From Clostridia bacterium (GTDB lineage Bacteria > Bacillota > Clostridia > Oscillospirales > Acutalibacteraceae): a DNA stretch of 64,000 nucleotides. Positions 18,048 to 28,609 of this stretch are shown here, in pieces (the stretch's first letter is position 1; every line of letters starts with the position of its first letter). The notes beneath the pieces were generated by a model, which worked only from the letters and a program-made list of their open reading frames with translations, had not been told where the DNA came from and searched no databases. The position numbers and the translations under genes were made by a program. The stretch lies in the NCBI GenBank assembly GCA_024404025.1, contig JAKSQP010000001.1, forward strand, positions 186,001 through 250,000, written 5' to 3'.

Positions 18048-19375
18048 CTGTTTTTTGATTTTTTCCATTCTTTGACAAGGAAAACAAGCGGAATAAGAAT
18101 GAAAATTCCGACTATTGCGGAAGCGAGGAAGATATGCGGAGGGGGAACAAGAACCGTTTCGCCGTATTCGTTGGTATAATTTGTTGTTGAGAAGTTTTCG
18201 GTTACGATCGAGCCGATTTTCGGGCCGATGATCATCGGAAGCATAACTGCGAATATCATTCTTACGCCCTGGAACTGGCCGGCTTTGTCTTCGGGAGTGA
18301 AGTCACGGATCGCAGCTCCGAGAAGAATCATAAGCATTCCGTAGCCGCCGATCGCAATAACCATCGAAACCGCAAATTTTATGAGATGGCTGCCGGCAAA
18401 ATGAAGAGCAGTGAGTCCGACGCAGAAAAGGACAACTGCCGGATAGGCAAATTTTGCCTTGCCGAGCTTATCCATAAGGAATATCGAAGCAACAACGCCT
18501 GCAAGAACAGCAATAATGATTATGCCTGCGATTATTGCCGAGGGGATGCTGAACTGCGTTTTGAAATCGACCTGATGTTCAAGATAGATGAAGATATAGG
18601 GGAAGAATATCTGGCTTGCAATTGCATAGATTCCCATGCAGCAGAGCGAAAGATAAAGGCTTTTGTGGCTCTTTATAACGCTCGGTCTGAAGCCGTAAAT
18701 GAGGTCGCTCCGGAAGTTGCTTTCTGTCTTTTCGCCCGAGAGTGATTCTTTGACTGTGAAAATGCCGAGAATGCCGCAGATAACAACAACGATGCCGAGG
18801 CCGAGGAAGCAGGGGGCATAGTTGTTGCTGTCGCCTGCAACAGCGCCGAAAACTGCGGTAACAAGCACGAGAGCAACAACGGGGAAGATCGCAAGAAGAC
18901 CTTCAACCTTTGCTCTGTTTGAGGTTGAGGTAACATCTGTTACCCAGGCATTGAAAGCCGAATCGTTGCTGGTTGAGCCCATAAAGGTCATAAGGCAGTC
19001 CATAATGATAACCGTTGTTACCGTTGCGGAAAGAGCTGCCGCAGAGGAAGCCTCTTTGCCGATAAGAGCGCCGAGGTTTTCTCTTGAAATGAAGGCGAAA
19101 GCCATAACGGTTATGCCCCATGCGATATATCCGGCATTAAGAAAAACTTTTCTTCTGCCGAGTTTGTCACTTAATGTGCCCATAAGGAATGTTGCAATAA
19201 CCGCAACAACCGAGCTTGCGGCAACCATTGTTGAAATATCTTCTGTTGTGCCGCCGAATGAGAAAAGGAATGTGTTGAAAAAGTTGTTTTCAACCGCCCA
19301 TGCGATCTGACCGATAAATCCGAAAAGAATTATGTTGAACATTGTGAGCTTGCCGAGCTTTTCGCTTTTAGCCAT
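18044..19375 (-). CDS. MFS transporter, substrate unknown
   Basis: Twelve hydrophobic segments in two halves. The MFS loop 2-3 signature is GTLSDKLGRRKVFLNAG at about residues 61-77, with a degenerate counterpart (MDKLGKAKFAYP) in the second half. The length is 443. The wide spacing and long polar loop (about residues 205-230) suggest a sugar or sugar-phosphate/cation symporter group, but nothing fixes the substrate. A strong site (AAAGGAGG) precedes the ATG. Its start overlaps the end of the metallophosphoesterase gene by eight bases, so the two are co-translated and probably act in one pathway. Confidence 0.8.
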   Translation of the reverse strand: MAKSEKLGKLTMFNIILFGFIGQIAWAVENNFFNTFLFSFGGTTEDISTMVAASSVVAVIATFLMGTLSDKLGRRKVFLNAGYIAWGITVMAFAFISRENLGALIGKEASSAAALSATVTTVIIMDCLMTFMGSTSNDSAFNAWVTDVTSTSNRAKVEGLLAIFPVVALVLVTAVFGAVAGDSNNYAPCFLGLGIVVVICGILGIFTVKESLSGEKTESNFRSDLIYGFRPSVIKSHKSLYLSLCCMGIYAIASQIFFPYIFIYLEHQVDFKTQFSIPSAIIAGIIIIAVLAGVVASIFLMDKLGKAKFAYPAVVLFCVGLTALHFAGSHLIKFAVSMVIAIGGYGMLMILLGAAIRDFTPEDKAGQFQGVRMIFAVMLPMIIGPKIGSIVTENFSTTNYTNEYGETVLVPPPHIFLASAIVGIFILIPLVFLVKEWKKSKNS

Positions 19376-20507
19376 TTTTTCTTCCTCCTTTGGATTTTAT
19401 GAGTTTTGTTCCGATAACGGCAGCCGCAATGCCGCCGGCGGCATAAAGTATATCTGCCGCAATGTGAATATTTCTGCTTTCTCTGTCCGTTAAATTTCTG
19501 AATATCGGGCCTAAGCATTCGCATTTCAGGCCGAATTCCTTGAAATGTTTGATTTCATCGGTGAATGCTTCGGGATTCTTTTCGTCAATGGTGACGCATC
19601 TTACCATTGAGTGGCATCCGTCCGTGTAGACTCTGAAACCGCTTGTTTTATGTTGGGCAAGGTAGATTCCGTCAACGAAGCCGCTGAAATCATTGAGATG
19701 GTCATGGCCGAAGAATGCGGCGAGAATTCCGCCGACTCTCTTCCAGCTCGCAAACTGACCGTTATTTATATCCGGGGAGCAGGGACCTTCGCCGAGATAG
19801 CCCTTGCAGCCTTTTTTGAGCATATAGAAATTTGATGATTTATTACGGAAGCCTCTTGTTGCCCACGGAAGCTCCCATAATTTTGCTTTTCTGAATAACT
19901 GATATTCCTCGGGGACGGGAATATGCTGAAAAATGAATGCAGGCATCGGTTTGCCGCCGTTCATTTCTTTAAGCTTTGCGCTTTCGTCTTCAAACCATTT
20001 TATCTGGTCGCTGTGAACGAAATCATAGTGGCAGACCTCTTTATCTTCTCCGCAGTTGTTTGAATCAATGAACCAAAGGCAGAATTCGGGAGTTGAGCCG
20101 TCTGCTGAATAAATAAGCTCCTTGAAATTTGCAGATCCGGTGATTTCTTCGGGCGCATCGTTGCGCATGATCAAGCCTTTTGTTGAGCCGCAGATTTCAA
20201 CAACCTCTTTTTCAAAGCCGTGATCGTGTTCATGATTGCCGAGAATCACGGCAGCGGGAATTTTTCTTTCTCTTATGGGAGCTGTGACCGCTTCCATCAT
20301 TTTTCTGAATCCGTCAGGATCTTTGCCGATATTGCCGGTTGAGCAGTTGTCGCCCATAAGCACGCAGAGATCGGGCTTATATTCATCAAGAGCCGCATTC
20401 ATCAGCTTTTGCATATCTTTGAAATTGGGGCTCGTTTTATAATCTTCACATTCGTGTATATCGCCGAATATGAGTATTTTGAATTTTCCGTTATTGAATT
20501 TTAACAT
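19368..20507 (-). CDS. Calcineurin-like metallophosphoesterase with C-terminal membrane segment
   Basis: The metallophosphatase motifs are in order: GDIHE (near residue 16), GDN (about 54), GNHEHD (about 90), and GHDHLND for the last metal site. This supports a dimetal phosphoesterase. Near the C-terminus a hydrophobic stretch (AADILYAAGGIAAAVIGTKL) could anchor it. The start is set at 20507 (MLKFNN) because GGAGG lies seven bases before it; an upstream ATG at 20525 would overlap that site. It is co-transcribed with the MFS gene. The substrate is unknown; relatives hydrolyse purine nucleotides or phosphodiesters. Confidence 0.8.
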   Translation of the reverse strand: MLKFNNGKFKILIFGDIHECEDYKTSPNFKDMQKLMNAALDEYKPDLCVLMGDNCSTGNIGKDPDGFRKMMEAVTAPIRERKIPAAVILGNHEHDHGFEKEVVEICGSTKGLIMRNDAPEEITGSANFKELIYSADGSTPEFCLWFIDSNNCGEDKEVCHYDFVHSDQIKWFEDESAKLKEMNGGKPMPAFIFQHIPVPEEYQLFRKAKLWELPWATRGFRNKSSNFYMLKKGCKGYLGEGPCSPDINNGQFASWKRVGGILAAFFGHDHLNDFSGFVDGIYLAQHKTSGFRVYTDGCHSMVRCVTIDEKNPEAFTDEIKHFKEFGLKCECLGPIFRNLTDRESRNIHIAADILYAAGGIAAAVIGTKLIKSKGGRKNG

Positions 20508-20521
20508 TTTGCGCCTCCGAA

Positions 20522-20555
20522 ACATATATGTTATATACTATCATATATGTAACAT
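20522..20555. promoter_or_regulatory. Palindromic operator-like region upstream of the phosphoesterase/MFS operon
   Basis: ACATATATGT (20522-20531) is a perfect 10-bp palindrome. ATGTTA (20528-20533) and TAACAT (20550-20555) form a dyad separated by 16 bases, and a second ATATATGT copy is at 20543-20550. The block overlaps a possible minus-strand promoter (TTGAAA, 17 bases, TAGTAT), as expected for a repressor site. The factor is unknown. Confidence 0.35.
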
Positions 20556-20581
20556 ATTTTCAATGAGTTGTCAAAATAATC

Positions 20582-20610
20582 TTGTATAAGGTGAAAAGAT
20601 ATGATAAAAT
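20582..20610 (+). promoter_or_regulatory. Promoter of the secreted hydrolase gene
   Basis: TTGTAT, 17 bases, TAAAAT, 36 bases upstream of the ATG at 20646. Confidence 0.5.
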
Positions 20611-20645
20611 GACAGGCAAAGAGAATAATTCAAGAGGTGAAGAAA

Positions 20646-22172
20646 ATGAAAAAAGTTTTTTCCGTTATTCTTGCTCTCGCAATCGTATTCGCTCTTGCAG
20701 CCCCTGCCGCAAACGCAGAATCGGGCAAATGCACCTGCGGAGTGAATCCCACCATCTATGTTGGTCCGCTCGGCAACACGGATATTTATGAAAATCCCGG
20801 CGCCGAAAACGAAAGGATACTTTTCAGACCCGAAACAAAGTCGATTCTCGGCATAGTCGGAAAGATTCTTCCTTCTCTTCTTTTGCTTCCGGTTTTCAGA
20901 AATTATGACAGATTCGGAACAGCTCTTATCAACGCAGTAGACGATGCAATGGGGGCTATGGCTCTTGACGGAAACGGAAATTCCGCTCCGAATGTCAGCG
21001 TTAAGCTTTCAAAGCCCACCGGAAGCGACCACGGAATCAACAAGGATTATTATTTCCATTATGACTGGCGACTTGACCCGGTTGAGGTTGCCGCCCAGCT
21101 CAAGGATTTTGTTGAAAAAGTCAAAAAACTTACCCGCCATGATACCGTTAATTTCAGAGCGTCATCAATGGGCGGCGTTGTTGCAATGGCTTATTTCAAT
21201 GAATACGGCTATGATGATGTTGATGTCTGCATCTTCCAATGCTGTCCGCTTCTCGGCACAGCCGTTGCAGGTGACCTGCTTTGCAGAAAGCTCAAGCTTG
21301 ACGGCAGAGCGCTTTATGATTACGGCACGGGTGCTTTCCCGCCGGCAGATGCAGAAGGCTTCGCTCTTACTCTTCTTTTCAATATTCTCTATTATTCGGG
21401 ACTTGTTGATGTTGTTATGGGAGCAGGAGAAAAGATTCTCGACAAGCTTCAGACAAGAGTATTTGATGAGCTTATGACGCCGGTTTTCGGCACGCTTCTC
21501 GGCTTATGGGCATTCGTTCCCGACGATTCATACGAGCAGGCAAAAGAAATCAACCTTGACCCCGAAAAGCAGGCCGGTCTTATTGCAAAGGCAGATTATT
21601 ATCATTATAATGTTCAGTGCAAAGCAAAAGAAATTCTTAACGGCGCAATTGAATCGGGAACAAAAATCATGATAGTTGCCGGTTATGATATTCAGAGAAC
21701 TCCGCTTGTTGAATCAATGACCTCTGACAGTGACGGAACTGTTGACACAAAATATGCATCGGCAGGCGCAACCGTTGCCGAAAGAGGCACAACTCTCGGA
21801 GACGGTTATGTTCAGAAGATTCAGGACGGTCATAATCATGTTTCACCCGACGGCAGAATTGATGCTTCAACCTGCATCCTGCCCGAATACACCTGGTTTA
21901 TCAAGGGAATGCTCCACGCAAACTGCCACGACGGAATAAGAGAGCTTTATAACTGGTTCGCATATTCCGATGAAGATTTAACGGTTTTCAGCAATCCGAA
22001 GTTTACCCAGTTTCTTCAGAATGATAAGCCGAATCTTCGTGTTATAGCTCTCGGCAATTTTGCAGACGGCGCTGTTCCACCGACCTATGAAAAGATCAAT
22101 TCCGTTTATACGGATGTGCTTGCCCCGGCAATGGCGGCAGTCTTCGGATTTGTTGATAAGATAAAAAGATAA
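20646..22172 (+). CDS. Secreted alpha/beta-hydrolase, lipase/LCAT-like
   Basis: Exported protein with a clear signal peptide (MKKVFSVILALAIVFALAAP, cut probably after ANA near residue 24). The nucleophile elbow appears as FRASSMGGVVAMAY near residue 178, a GxSxG variant with Ala in the first place. A later conserved block contains HNHVSPDGRIDAS and LPEYTWFIKG, with the His and Asp that could complete the triad. The start is ATG 20646 after AGAGGTGA; a GTG at 20637 overlaps that site. It is a paralogue of the gene at 44799-46655, sharing the HNH(V/I)SP...IDAS...LPE(Y/N)TWF pattern. Lipase or acyltransferase activity is inferred from the fold only. A strong terminator follows. Confidence 0.75.
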   Translation: MKKVFSVILALAIVFALAAPAANAESGKCTCGVNPTIYVGPLGNTDIYENPGAENERILFRPETKSILGIVGKILPSLLLLPVFRNYDRFGTALINAVDDAMGAMALDGNGNSAPNVSVKLSKPTGSDHGINKDYYFHYDWRLDPVEVAAQLKDFVEKVKKLTRHDTVNFRASSMGGVVAMAYFNEYGYDDVDVCIFQCCPLLGTAVAGDLLCRKLKLDGRALYDYGTGAFPPADAEGFALTLLFNILYYSGLVDVVMGAGEKILDKLQTRVFDELMTPVFGTLLGLWAFVPDDSYEQAKEINLDPEKQAGLIAKADYYHYNVQCKAKEILNGAIESGTKIMIVAGYDIQRTPLVESMTSDSDGTVDTKYASAGATVAERGTTLGDGYVQKIQDGHNHVSPDGRIDASTCILPEYTWFIKGMLHANCHDGIRELYNWFAYSDEDLTVFSNPKFTQFLQNDKPNLRVIALGNFADGAVPPTYEKINSVYTDVLAPAMAAVFGFVDKIKR

Positions 22173-22200
22173 CGGAATAAAATCACATAAAAAGCAAAAA

Positions 22201-22228
22201 ATATTCGGGAGAGTTTTCTCCCGAATAT
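22201..22228 (+). terminator. Terminator after the secreted hydrolase gene
   Basis: A perfect 12-bp stem (ATATTCGGGAGA / TCTCCCGAATAT) with a GTTT loop, followed by a T-rich stretch. The A-run before it suggests it may also work leftward. Confidence 0.85.
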
Positions 22229-22246
22229 TTTTTATGGAATGATATT

Positions 22247-22966
22247 ATGTTTGCTCAGGTAAAATTATCCGCCCGCCGTGCGCTTCTCGGAGAAGAGCTG
22301 TCTGTTCTGCCGGGTACATTTCTGCTGATGTTTTTCTTCCTGCTTTTTTCGCTCTGCAATGCCGGATTGACGGCTGTTCCTTATGAGATACCGCCTTATC
22401 TGCTTTCTGCGGCGGCATTTTTAAGCGCTCCGCTTGCACTTTTCTGCATTTCACCGCTGAAACTGAAAATGCAGAGGAGATATATCCTGCTTTATTCCGG
22501 AGCCCGTTCGTCAGATAAAGTAGATTTTGAAAGCGCAGTCAATTCCTGCATTCTCAATCTTTTTCTGATGTTTATCAGATTTTTCTATTTTGCGGTTTAT
22601 GAGGCTCTGCCGTTTGCGGCAATGCTTTTTCTTCTGAAAAAACTTCGTGAAGAGAATATAAGTGAAAAAGCGGTGATTTCCGTTTTGCTCGGAATAACAG
22701 CAGCCTTTCTTATCGGCGCAGCCGCATTTTTTGTTCATATTCAGAAATATTCAAGAGCCGAATTCTATCTTGCGGCATACAGAGGGATTTCGCCCGTTGA
22801 AGCAATACGCCTCAGCATAAAGCATACCGAAGGCAAGCTGATGAACACCGCTCTTTTCAAGGCGGGATTTTTTCTGTGGTTTGCGCTCTGCATTTTCGGA
22901 CTTCCCGTGCTTTATGTTCTGCCGTATTATAAGCAGAGCCTGACGGCATTCTTTATTGAATATTGA
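22247..22966 (+). CDS. Unrecognised polytopic membrane protein
   Basis: 239 residues with about five hydrophobic segments (roughly 25-42, 48-68, 98-125, 143-163 and 205-225) and short charged loops, among them the amphipathic stretch PVEAIRLSIKHTEGK. The architecture recalls small DUF975-like integral membrane proteins, but I do not recognise the family with certainty. The ribosome site is weak (GGAATGAT). It lies between the hydrolase terminator and the convergent uvrA gene, apparently as a single gene. Confidence 0.6.
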   Translation: MFAQVKLSARRALLGEELSVLPGTFLLMFFFLLFSLCNAGLTAVPYEIPPYLLSAAAFLSAPLALFCISPLKLKMQRRYILLYSGARSSDKVDFESAVNSCILNLFLMFIRFFYFAVYEALPFAAMLFLLKKLREENISEKAVISVLLGITAAFLIGAAAFFVHIQKYSRAEFYLAAYRGISPVEAIRLSIKHTEGKLMNTALFKAGFFLWFALCIFGLPVLYVLPYYKQSLTAFFIEY

Positions 22967-22975
22967 GATTTTATT

Positions 22976-25798
22976 TTAAAGCATTTTCTTAAGATAAATT
23001 CCCGTGTAGGATTTTGGATTTTCCGCAACTTTCTCCGGAGTGCCCTCGGCAACGATCGTTCCGCCGCCGTCTCCGCCTTCGGGGCCGAGGTCGATTATGT
23101 GGTCGGCAACCTTGATAACATCGAGATTATGCTCAATCACTATGACCGTATTGCCGGAATCAACGAACCTCTGAAGCACATCTATCAGTCTGTGAACATC
23201 GGCGGTGTGAAGACCCGTTGTCGGCTCATCAAGAATATAGCAGGTTCTGCCGGTTGAATGCTTTGAAAGCTCTGTTGCAAGCTTAACTCTCTGCGCTTCG
23301 CCTCCCGAAAGAGTTGTTGCCGGCTGACCGATTTTGATGTATCCGAGGCCGACATCGTAAAGCGTTTTGAGCTTGCTGCATATTTTCGGCTGCGCTTCAA
23401 AGAAATGCATTCCCTCTTCAACCGTCATTTCAAGCACATCATAGATGGTTTTGCCTTTATATTTAACTTCAAGTGTTTCGTGATTATATCTTTTTCCGCC
23501 GCAGACCTCACACGGAACATAGATGTCGGCAAGAAAGTGCATTTCGATTTTAACTATGCCGTCGCCTTGGCAGGCTTCGCATCTGCCGCCCTTGACGTTG
23601 AACGAGAAACGGTTTGCCTTATAGCCTCTCTTTTTGGAATCGACTGTTGCGGCAAAAAGTTCACGGATATCGGTGAAAACTCCCGTATAAGTTGCGGGAT
23701 TTGAACGGGGAGTTCTGCCGATGGGGGACTGGTCGATATTTATGACCTTGTCAAGATATTCTGTGCCCTCTATTCTGTCGAAGGAGCCGCAGATTTTTTT
23801 TGCCTTGTTGAGCTCGCAGGCAAGATGCTTATTGAGAATTTCATTGACGAGCGAGGATTTTCCGCTGCCGGAAACACCCGTTACGCATATAAATTTGCCG
23901 AGCGGGAAATTGACATCAATATTTTGCAGATTGTTTTCCCTTGCGCCGTAAACGGTGAGCATTTTTCCGCTGCCCTCTCTTCTCTTTTCGGGCACGGGAA
24001 TGGATTTCTTTCCGCTTAAATACTGACCGGTTATTGATTTTTCGCATTCCATAATGTCCTGCGCCGTTCCGCAGCATATAATTTCGCCGCCGTGGATTCC
24101 CGCACCGGGACCGACGTCAACTATATAATCGGCGGCACGCATTGTGTCCTCATCGTGTTCAACAACAATAAGGGTATTGCCCAGGTCACGAAGCTCCTTG
24201 AGCGTGTTTAGAAGCTTTTCATTATCTCTCTGATGAAGACCGATGCTCGGCTCATCGAGGATATAAAGCACTCCCATAAGAGAAGAGCCTATCTGCGTTG
24301 CAAGCCTTATTCTCTGCGCTTCGCCGCCGGACAGAGTTGCCGCAGAACGGGCGAGAGAAAGATAATCAAGACCGACGCTTGAAAGAAATTTGAGCCTGCT
24401 TCTGATTTCACGCAGGATCATATCCGCAATCATCTTTTCACGCTCCGAAAGCTCAAGATTTTCAACGAATTTAATTTCTTCTTTTATTGACTTGTTTACG
24501 AATTCGTTTATATTTATGCCGCCGACCGTTACGCCGAGGGATTCCTTTCTGAGCCTTGCTCCGCCGCATTCGTGACATTTTTCAATTGTCATCAGCGATT
24601 CAATATCCGCTCTTGAAGCTTCACTGGTGCTCTCGTTATATCTGCGTTCAAGGTTGTTGATTATTCCCTCAAAATCGGTCATATATGTGCCCGAACCATA
24701 TTCCGTGCTTCGTGAAAGCTTGATTTTTTTGCCGTCTGTTCCGTAGAAAATAACATTCTTCGCCTTTTCGGAAAGCTTGTCAAACGGAGTGTCAAGCGAA
24801 AAATCATAGGCACTCGCAAGTCCCTCCATATACATCTGCGAAATAGTTCCGCCGTCATTTTTTGACCATCCGCTCGCCTTGATTGCACCGTCACGCAGAG
24901 AAAGACTGCCGTCCGGAACAACGAGCGACGGGTTGATTTTGGAAAACACTCCGAGACCCATACATTTCGGGCAGGCGCCGAAGGGGTTATTGAATGAGAA
25001 TGAGCGAGGCTCAAGCTCTTCCATGCTTACTCCGTGTTCGGGGCAGGCGTAATTGAGCGAAAAGAGAAGCTCTTCGCCGCCGATAATGTCGATCATAAGC
25101 AGACCGTCGGAAAGACCCGTTGCGGTTTCAACGGATTCGGCAAGCCTTGAACGGATGCCGTCTTTAATAACAAGGCGGTCAACGATAACTTCGATATTGT
25201 GTTTTATATTTTTATCAAGCCTGATTTCTTCGGAAAGGTCATAGGTTATGGAGTCAACTCTTACCCTTGCAAATCCGCTTTTTCTTATGCTTTCGAATTC
25301 TTTGGTGTATTCGCCCTTTTTGCCTCTTGCAATGGGGGCGAGGATCTGTATTTTCGTGCCTTCTTCAAGCTCGAGAATTTTTGTTGTCACATCGTCAACA
25401 GTCTGCCTGCGGATCTCTCTGCCGCAGACGGGGCAATGCGGGATGCCGATTCTTGCATAAAGAAGACGCAGATAGTCATAGATTTCCGTAACCGTGCCGA
25501 CGGTTGAGCGGGGATTCTTTGAGGTCGTCTTCTGGTCGATGGATATGGCAGGGGAAAGCCCTTCAATGGCTTCAACATTGGGCTTTTCCATCTGACCGAG
25601 AAACTGCCTCGCATAAGATGAAAGCGATTCAACATATCTGCGCTGACCCTCGGCATATATTGTATCAAATGCGAGCGATGATTTGCCCGAGCCCGAAAGA
25701 CCCGTAAAAACAACGAGCTTATCTCTGGGAATGCTCACATCAACATTTTTGAGGTTGTGTTCTTTGGCACCTCTGACAACTAAATTTTTGAATGCCAT
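22976..25798 (-). CDS. uvrA: Excinuclease ABC subunit A
   Basis: Damage-recognition ATPase of nucleotide excision repair. It has two ABC ATPase modules, each with Walker A (GLSGSGKSS near residue 31 and GVSGSGKSS near 640), signature LSGGEAQR in both halves, and zinc-finger cysteine pairs ([24 protein letters not shown]). The frame opens at 25837, but ATG 25798 ([16 protein letters not shown]) matches the normal UvrA start and has AGGTG upstream, giving 940 residues. It lies 48 bp after uvrB and shares its transcript. Confidence 0.96.
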   Translation of the reverse strand: MAFKNLVVRGAKEHNLKNVDVSIPRDKLVVFTGLSGSGKSSLAFDTIYAEGQRRYVESLSSYARQFLGQMEKPNVEAIEGLSPAISIDQKTTSKNPRSTVGTVTEIYDYLRLLYARIGIPHCPVCGREIRRQTVDDVTTKILELEEGTKIQILAPIARGKKGEYTKEFESIRKSGFARVRVDSITYDLSEEIRLDKNIKHNIEVIVDRLVIKDGIRSRLAESVETATGLSDGLLMIDIIGGEELLFSLNYACPEHGVSMEELEPRSFSFNNPFGACPKCMGLGVFSKINPSLVVPDGSLSLRDGAIKASGWSKNDGGTISQMYMEGLASAYDFSLDTPFDKLSEKAKNVIFYGTDGKKIKLSRSTEYGSGTYMTDFEGIINNLERRYNESTSEASRADIESLMTIEKCHECGGARLRKESLGVTVGGININEFVNKSIKEEIKFVENLELSEREKMIADMILREIRSRLKFLSSVGLDYLSLARSAATLSGGEAQRIRLATQIGSSLMGVLYILDEPSIGLHQRDNEKLLNTLKELRDLGNTLIVVEHDEDTMRAADYIVDVGPGAGIHGGEIICCGTAQDIMECEKSITGQYLSGKKSIPVPEKRREGSGKMLTVYGARENNLQNIDVNFPLGKFICVTGVSGSGKSSLVNEILNKHLACELNKAKKICGSFDRIEGTEYLDKVINIDQSPIGRTPRSNPATYTGVFTDIRELFAATVDSKKRGYKANRFSFNVKGGRCEACQGDGIVKIEMHFLADIYVPCEVCGGKRYNHETLEVKYKGKTIYDVLEMTVEEGMHFFEAQPKICSKLKTLYDVGLGYIKIGQPATTLSGGEAQRVKLATELSKHSTGRTCYILDEPTTGLHTADVHRLIDVLQRFVDSGNTVIVIEHNLDVIKVADHIIDLGPEGGDGGGTIVAEGTPEKVAENPKSYTGIYLKKML

Positions 25799-25846
25799 AT
25801 TATTGCACCTGCAACAAGGCTCTGAAATGCAACACATTTCAGGTTC

Positions 25847-27805
25847 TCATTTTCCTTTCCGGAGCTTTTCTATTCTGTCACGAAGATAGGCGGCGTGCTC
25901 AAATTCGAGAATCTTTGCGGCTGCCTTCATTTCAGCGGTGAGTCTGTTGATAAGGATTTCTCTTTCTTTTCTGCTCATTCTTGAAACATCGCCGTCGGAA
26001 TCCGCTTTTGTTGAAATTTCGATAATTTCATGAACATCCTTGACTATCGTCTTTGGCGTTATTCCGTTTTCTTCATTATATTTCATCTGTTTTCTGCGGC
26101 GGCGTTCCGTTTCAGTTATTGCTCTTTCCATTGATGGGGTAACGGAATCGGCATACATGATAACCGTTCCCTCGCTGTTTCTTGCAGCTCTGCCGACGGT
26201 CTGAATGAGCGATGTTTCGGAACGCAGGAAGCCTTCTTTATCGGCATCAAGGATCGCAACGAGCGAAACTTCGGGAATATCAAGACCTTCACGCAGAAGA
26301 TTGATGCCCACAAGCACATCAAATTCACCCAGTCGAAGACCTCTGATGATTTCCATGCGCTCAATTGTATCAATATCGTGATGCATATATCTGACTTTTA
26401 TATCGAGATTTTCAAGATAATCGGTCAGATCTTCCGCCATTTTCTTTGTAAGTGTGGTGACGAGAACTCTTTCTCCTTTTCCCGTGCGGATATTTATTTC
26501 CGAAACGAGGTCGTCTATCTGGCCTTCAACGGGTCTGACGGAAATTTCGGGGTCAAGAAGTCCGGTCGGTCTGATTACCTGTTCGGCGATCTGTGCGCTG
26601 TGTTCTTTTTCAAAGTCGCCGGGAGTTGCGCTGACAAATATTTTCTGATGAGTCCGCTCATAGAATTCATCAAATGTGAGCGGCCTGTTATCATAAGCGG
26701 ACGGAAGACGGAAGCCGAAATCAATAAGGCTCGTTTTTCTCGCTCTGTCGCCGCCGTACATCGCTCTGACTTGCGGCAGAGTGACATGGGATTCATCAAC
26801 GAAAAGCAGATAATCATCGGGGAAATAATTCAGAAGCGTAAACGGAGCAGAGCCGGGCTCTCTGCCGGACATAACTCTTGAATAGTTTTCGATTCCCTTG
26901 CAGAAGCCGGTTTCACGGAGCATCTCTATATCGTGCTCGGTTCTTTCTCTGATTCTCTGCGCTTCAAGGAGTTTGCCCTGACTTTCAAATTCCTTAACTC
27001 TCTCAAGCATTTCGCCGTAAATTTCGGAAATTGATCTTTCCATTTTATCGGGGCTGATAACATAATGTGAAGCTGGATAAATCGCAACGTGGGAAAGCAC
27101 AGCCTTGACCTGGCCGGTGAGAGCGTTGATTTCGTTTATTCTGTCTATTTCGTCGCCGAAAAATTCAATGCGGATCGCATTCTCGTTTGAATATACGGGA
27201 AAGACTTCGATAACATCGCCTCTGACCCGGAATTTGTTTCGGCTGAAATCAATATCGTTTCTTTCATACTGAATCGAAACAAGCTTTTCAATCAGCTCAT
27301 CTCTGTTTTTTTCCATACCCGTGCGCAGAGAAATGACCATGCTGCGGTAGTCGATCGGATCGCCGAGGGTATATATGCAGGAAACGCTGGCAACGATGAT
27401 AACATCCCTTCGTTCCGAAAGGGCTGATGTTGCCGAATGGCGGAGTTTATCAATTTCATCGTTGACCGCCGAATCTTTTTCAATATAGGTATCGGTTGTT
27501 GCAATATATGCTTCCGGCTGGTAATAATCATAGTATGAAACAAAATACTCAACGGCATTTTCCGGAAAAAATTCTCTGAATTCGCTGCAGAGCTGCGCCG
27601 CAAGAGTTTTGTTATGAGCGAGAACGAGCGTGGGTCTGTTGACCTCGGCAATAACATTCGCCATCGTAAAGGTTTTGCCCGAACCGGTAACGCCGAGCAG
27701 GGTCTGCTCCGCATAGCCTTTATTTATGCCGTCAACAAGCTCACGGATAGCTTTTGGCTGATCGCCCGTCGGCGCATATTTTGAATGCAGAATGAATCTG
27801 TCCAA
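25847..27805 (-). CDS. uvrB: Excinuclease ABC subunit B
   Basis: Helicase-like damage verifier that loads UvrC. Walker A GVTGSGKT is near residue 40, the beta-hairpin region contains [11 protein letters not shown], the DEAD-like box is DESHVTLPQ, helicase motifs V/VI are [10 protein letters not shown] and QTVGRAARN, and the C-terminal UVR domain ([17 protein letters not shown]...) contacts UvrC. The start is TTG at 27805 with GGGAGG seven bases before it. The length (652) is normal. It is probably SOS-controlled (see 27837-27866). Confidence 0.96.
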   Translation of the reverse strand: MDRFILHSKYAPTGDQPKAIRELVDGINKGYAEQTLLGVTGSGKTFTMANVIAEVNRPTLVLAHNKTLAAQLCSEFREFFPENAVEYFVSYYDYYQPEAYIATTDTYIEKDSAVNDEIDKLRHSATSALSERRDVIIVASVSCIYTLGDPIDYRSMVISLRTGMEKNRDELIEKLVSIQYERNDIDFSRNKFRVRGDVIEVFPVYSNENAIRIEFFGDEIDRINEINALTGQVKAVLSHVAIYPASHYVISPDKMERSISEIYGEMLERVKEFESQGKLLEAQRIRERTEHDIEMLRETGFCKGIENYSRVMSGREPGSAPFTLLNYFPDDYLLFVDESHVTLPQVRAMYGGDRARKTSLIDFGFRLPSAYDNRPLTFDEFYERTHQKIFVSATPGDFEKEHSAQIAEQVIRPTGLLDPEISVRPVEGQIDDLVSEINIRTGKGERVLVTTLTKKMAEDLTDYLENLDIKVRYMHHDIDTIERMEIIRGLRLGEFDVLVGINLLREGLDIPEVSLVAILDADKEGFLRSETSLIQTVGRAARNSEGTVIMYADSVTPSMERAITETERRRRKQMKYNEENGITPKTIVKDVHEIIEISTKADSDGDVSRMSRKEREILINRLTAEMKAAAKILEFEHAAYLRDRIEKLRKGK

Positions 27806-27836
27806 GCTGAAACCTCCCTGAAGCCGGATTTCTCAT

Positions 27837-27866
27837 ATTATAGCACAAATGTTCAGCAAATGTAAA
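27837..27866 (-). promoter_or_regulatory. uvrBA promoter with candidate LexA (SOS) box
   Basis: On the minus strand TTTACA, 18 bases, TATAAT. Immediately before the -10 box lies GAACATTTGTGC (27843-27854), which matches the Gram-positive LexA/DinR consensus GAAC-N4-GTTC at seven of eight fixed positions. Its place inside the promoter spacer fits repression by LexA. Confidence 0.6.
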
Positions 27867-27900
27867 TATTATTATAATATTTTTTCTGAAGAATGTCTGT

Positions 27901-27929
27901 TTGACATCAATAAAGAATAGTGATATTAT
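27901..27929 (+). promoter_or_regulatory. Promoter of rfbC
   Basis: TTGACA, 17 bases, TATTAT, with the rfbC ATG 57 bases downstream. It diverges from the uvrBA promoter. Confidence 0.7.
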
Positions 27930-27986
27930 ATTTGACATCCGGAGCAAGAGTATGCTCATTTTAAAGTTTAATAAGAGGTTTAAATT

Positions 27987-28538
27987 ATGGATTTTATCAG
28001 AACGGAAATAGACGGATGCTTCGAGGTTTTGCCGAAGGTTTTCGGCGATAGCAGGGGATGGTTTTATGAATCATATTCCGAAAAAGCATTTGAAGAAAAC
28101 GGGATAAATATTGATTTTGTTCAGGATAACCGTTCGTTTTCTGCAAAAAAAGGTACTCTTCGGGGCCTTCACTGCCAAAAAGAGCCTTATGCGCAGGCAA
28201 AAATCGTTACCTGCCTCAGGGGCGAAATCATTGATGTTGCGGTCGATATCCGTGAAGGTTCGCCGACATTTATGAAAAAAGTCATGGTAAAGCTTACGGG
28301 CGAAAACAAAAAAATGCTTTTCATTCCGAGAGGCTGTCTTCACGGCTTCGTTTCGCTGACCGATGATGTTGAAATTTCATATAAGGTAGATAATTTCTAT
28401 GAACCGTCAGCCGACAGAAGCATCAGATTCAACGATCCCGAAATCGGCGTTGAATGGAACGAAGAGAATCCCGTGCTTTCGGAAAAAGACAAAAATGCAC
28501 CGTTTCTTAAAGAAAGCGATGTTAAATTCAAATATTAA
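27987..28538 (+). CDS. rfbC: dTDP-4-dehydrorhamnose 3,5-epimerase
   Basis: Cupin enzyme for the third step of dTDP-L-rhamnose synthesis. The RGLHCQ segment carries the catalytic His, and the FIPRGCLHGFVSL and SYKVDNFYEP strands are typical. The length (183) is normal. rfbD, the next pathway enzyme, is in this window but 20 kb away (48574-49404); rfbA and rfbB are not present. A clear sigma-A promoter precedes it, and a small DUF378 gene follows. Confidence 0.92.
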   Translation: MDFIRTEIDGCFEVLPKVFGDSRGWFYESYSEKAFEENGINIDFVQDNRSFSAKKGTLRGLHCQKEPYAQAKIVTCLRGEIIDVAVDIREGSPTFMKKVMVKLTGENKKMLFIPRGCLHGFVSLTDDVEISYKVDNFYEPSADRSIRFNDPEIGVEWNEENPVLSEKDKNAPFLKESDVKFKY

Positions 28539-28609
28539 AATGTGCAATGAATATCGGCAGAATTTCGGCCAATAATATCTGTGAAAAAGCAGATAAGGAG
28601 TTGAAACTT

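Noticed and set aside
22976-27805. Several plus-strand frames of 60-170 codons across uvrA and uvrB
   Set aside because: They are antisense shadows of two clearly real genes, without ribosome sites or recognisable products.
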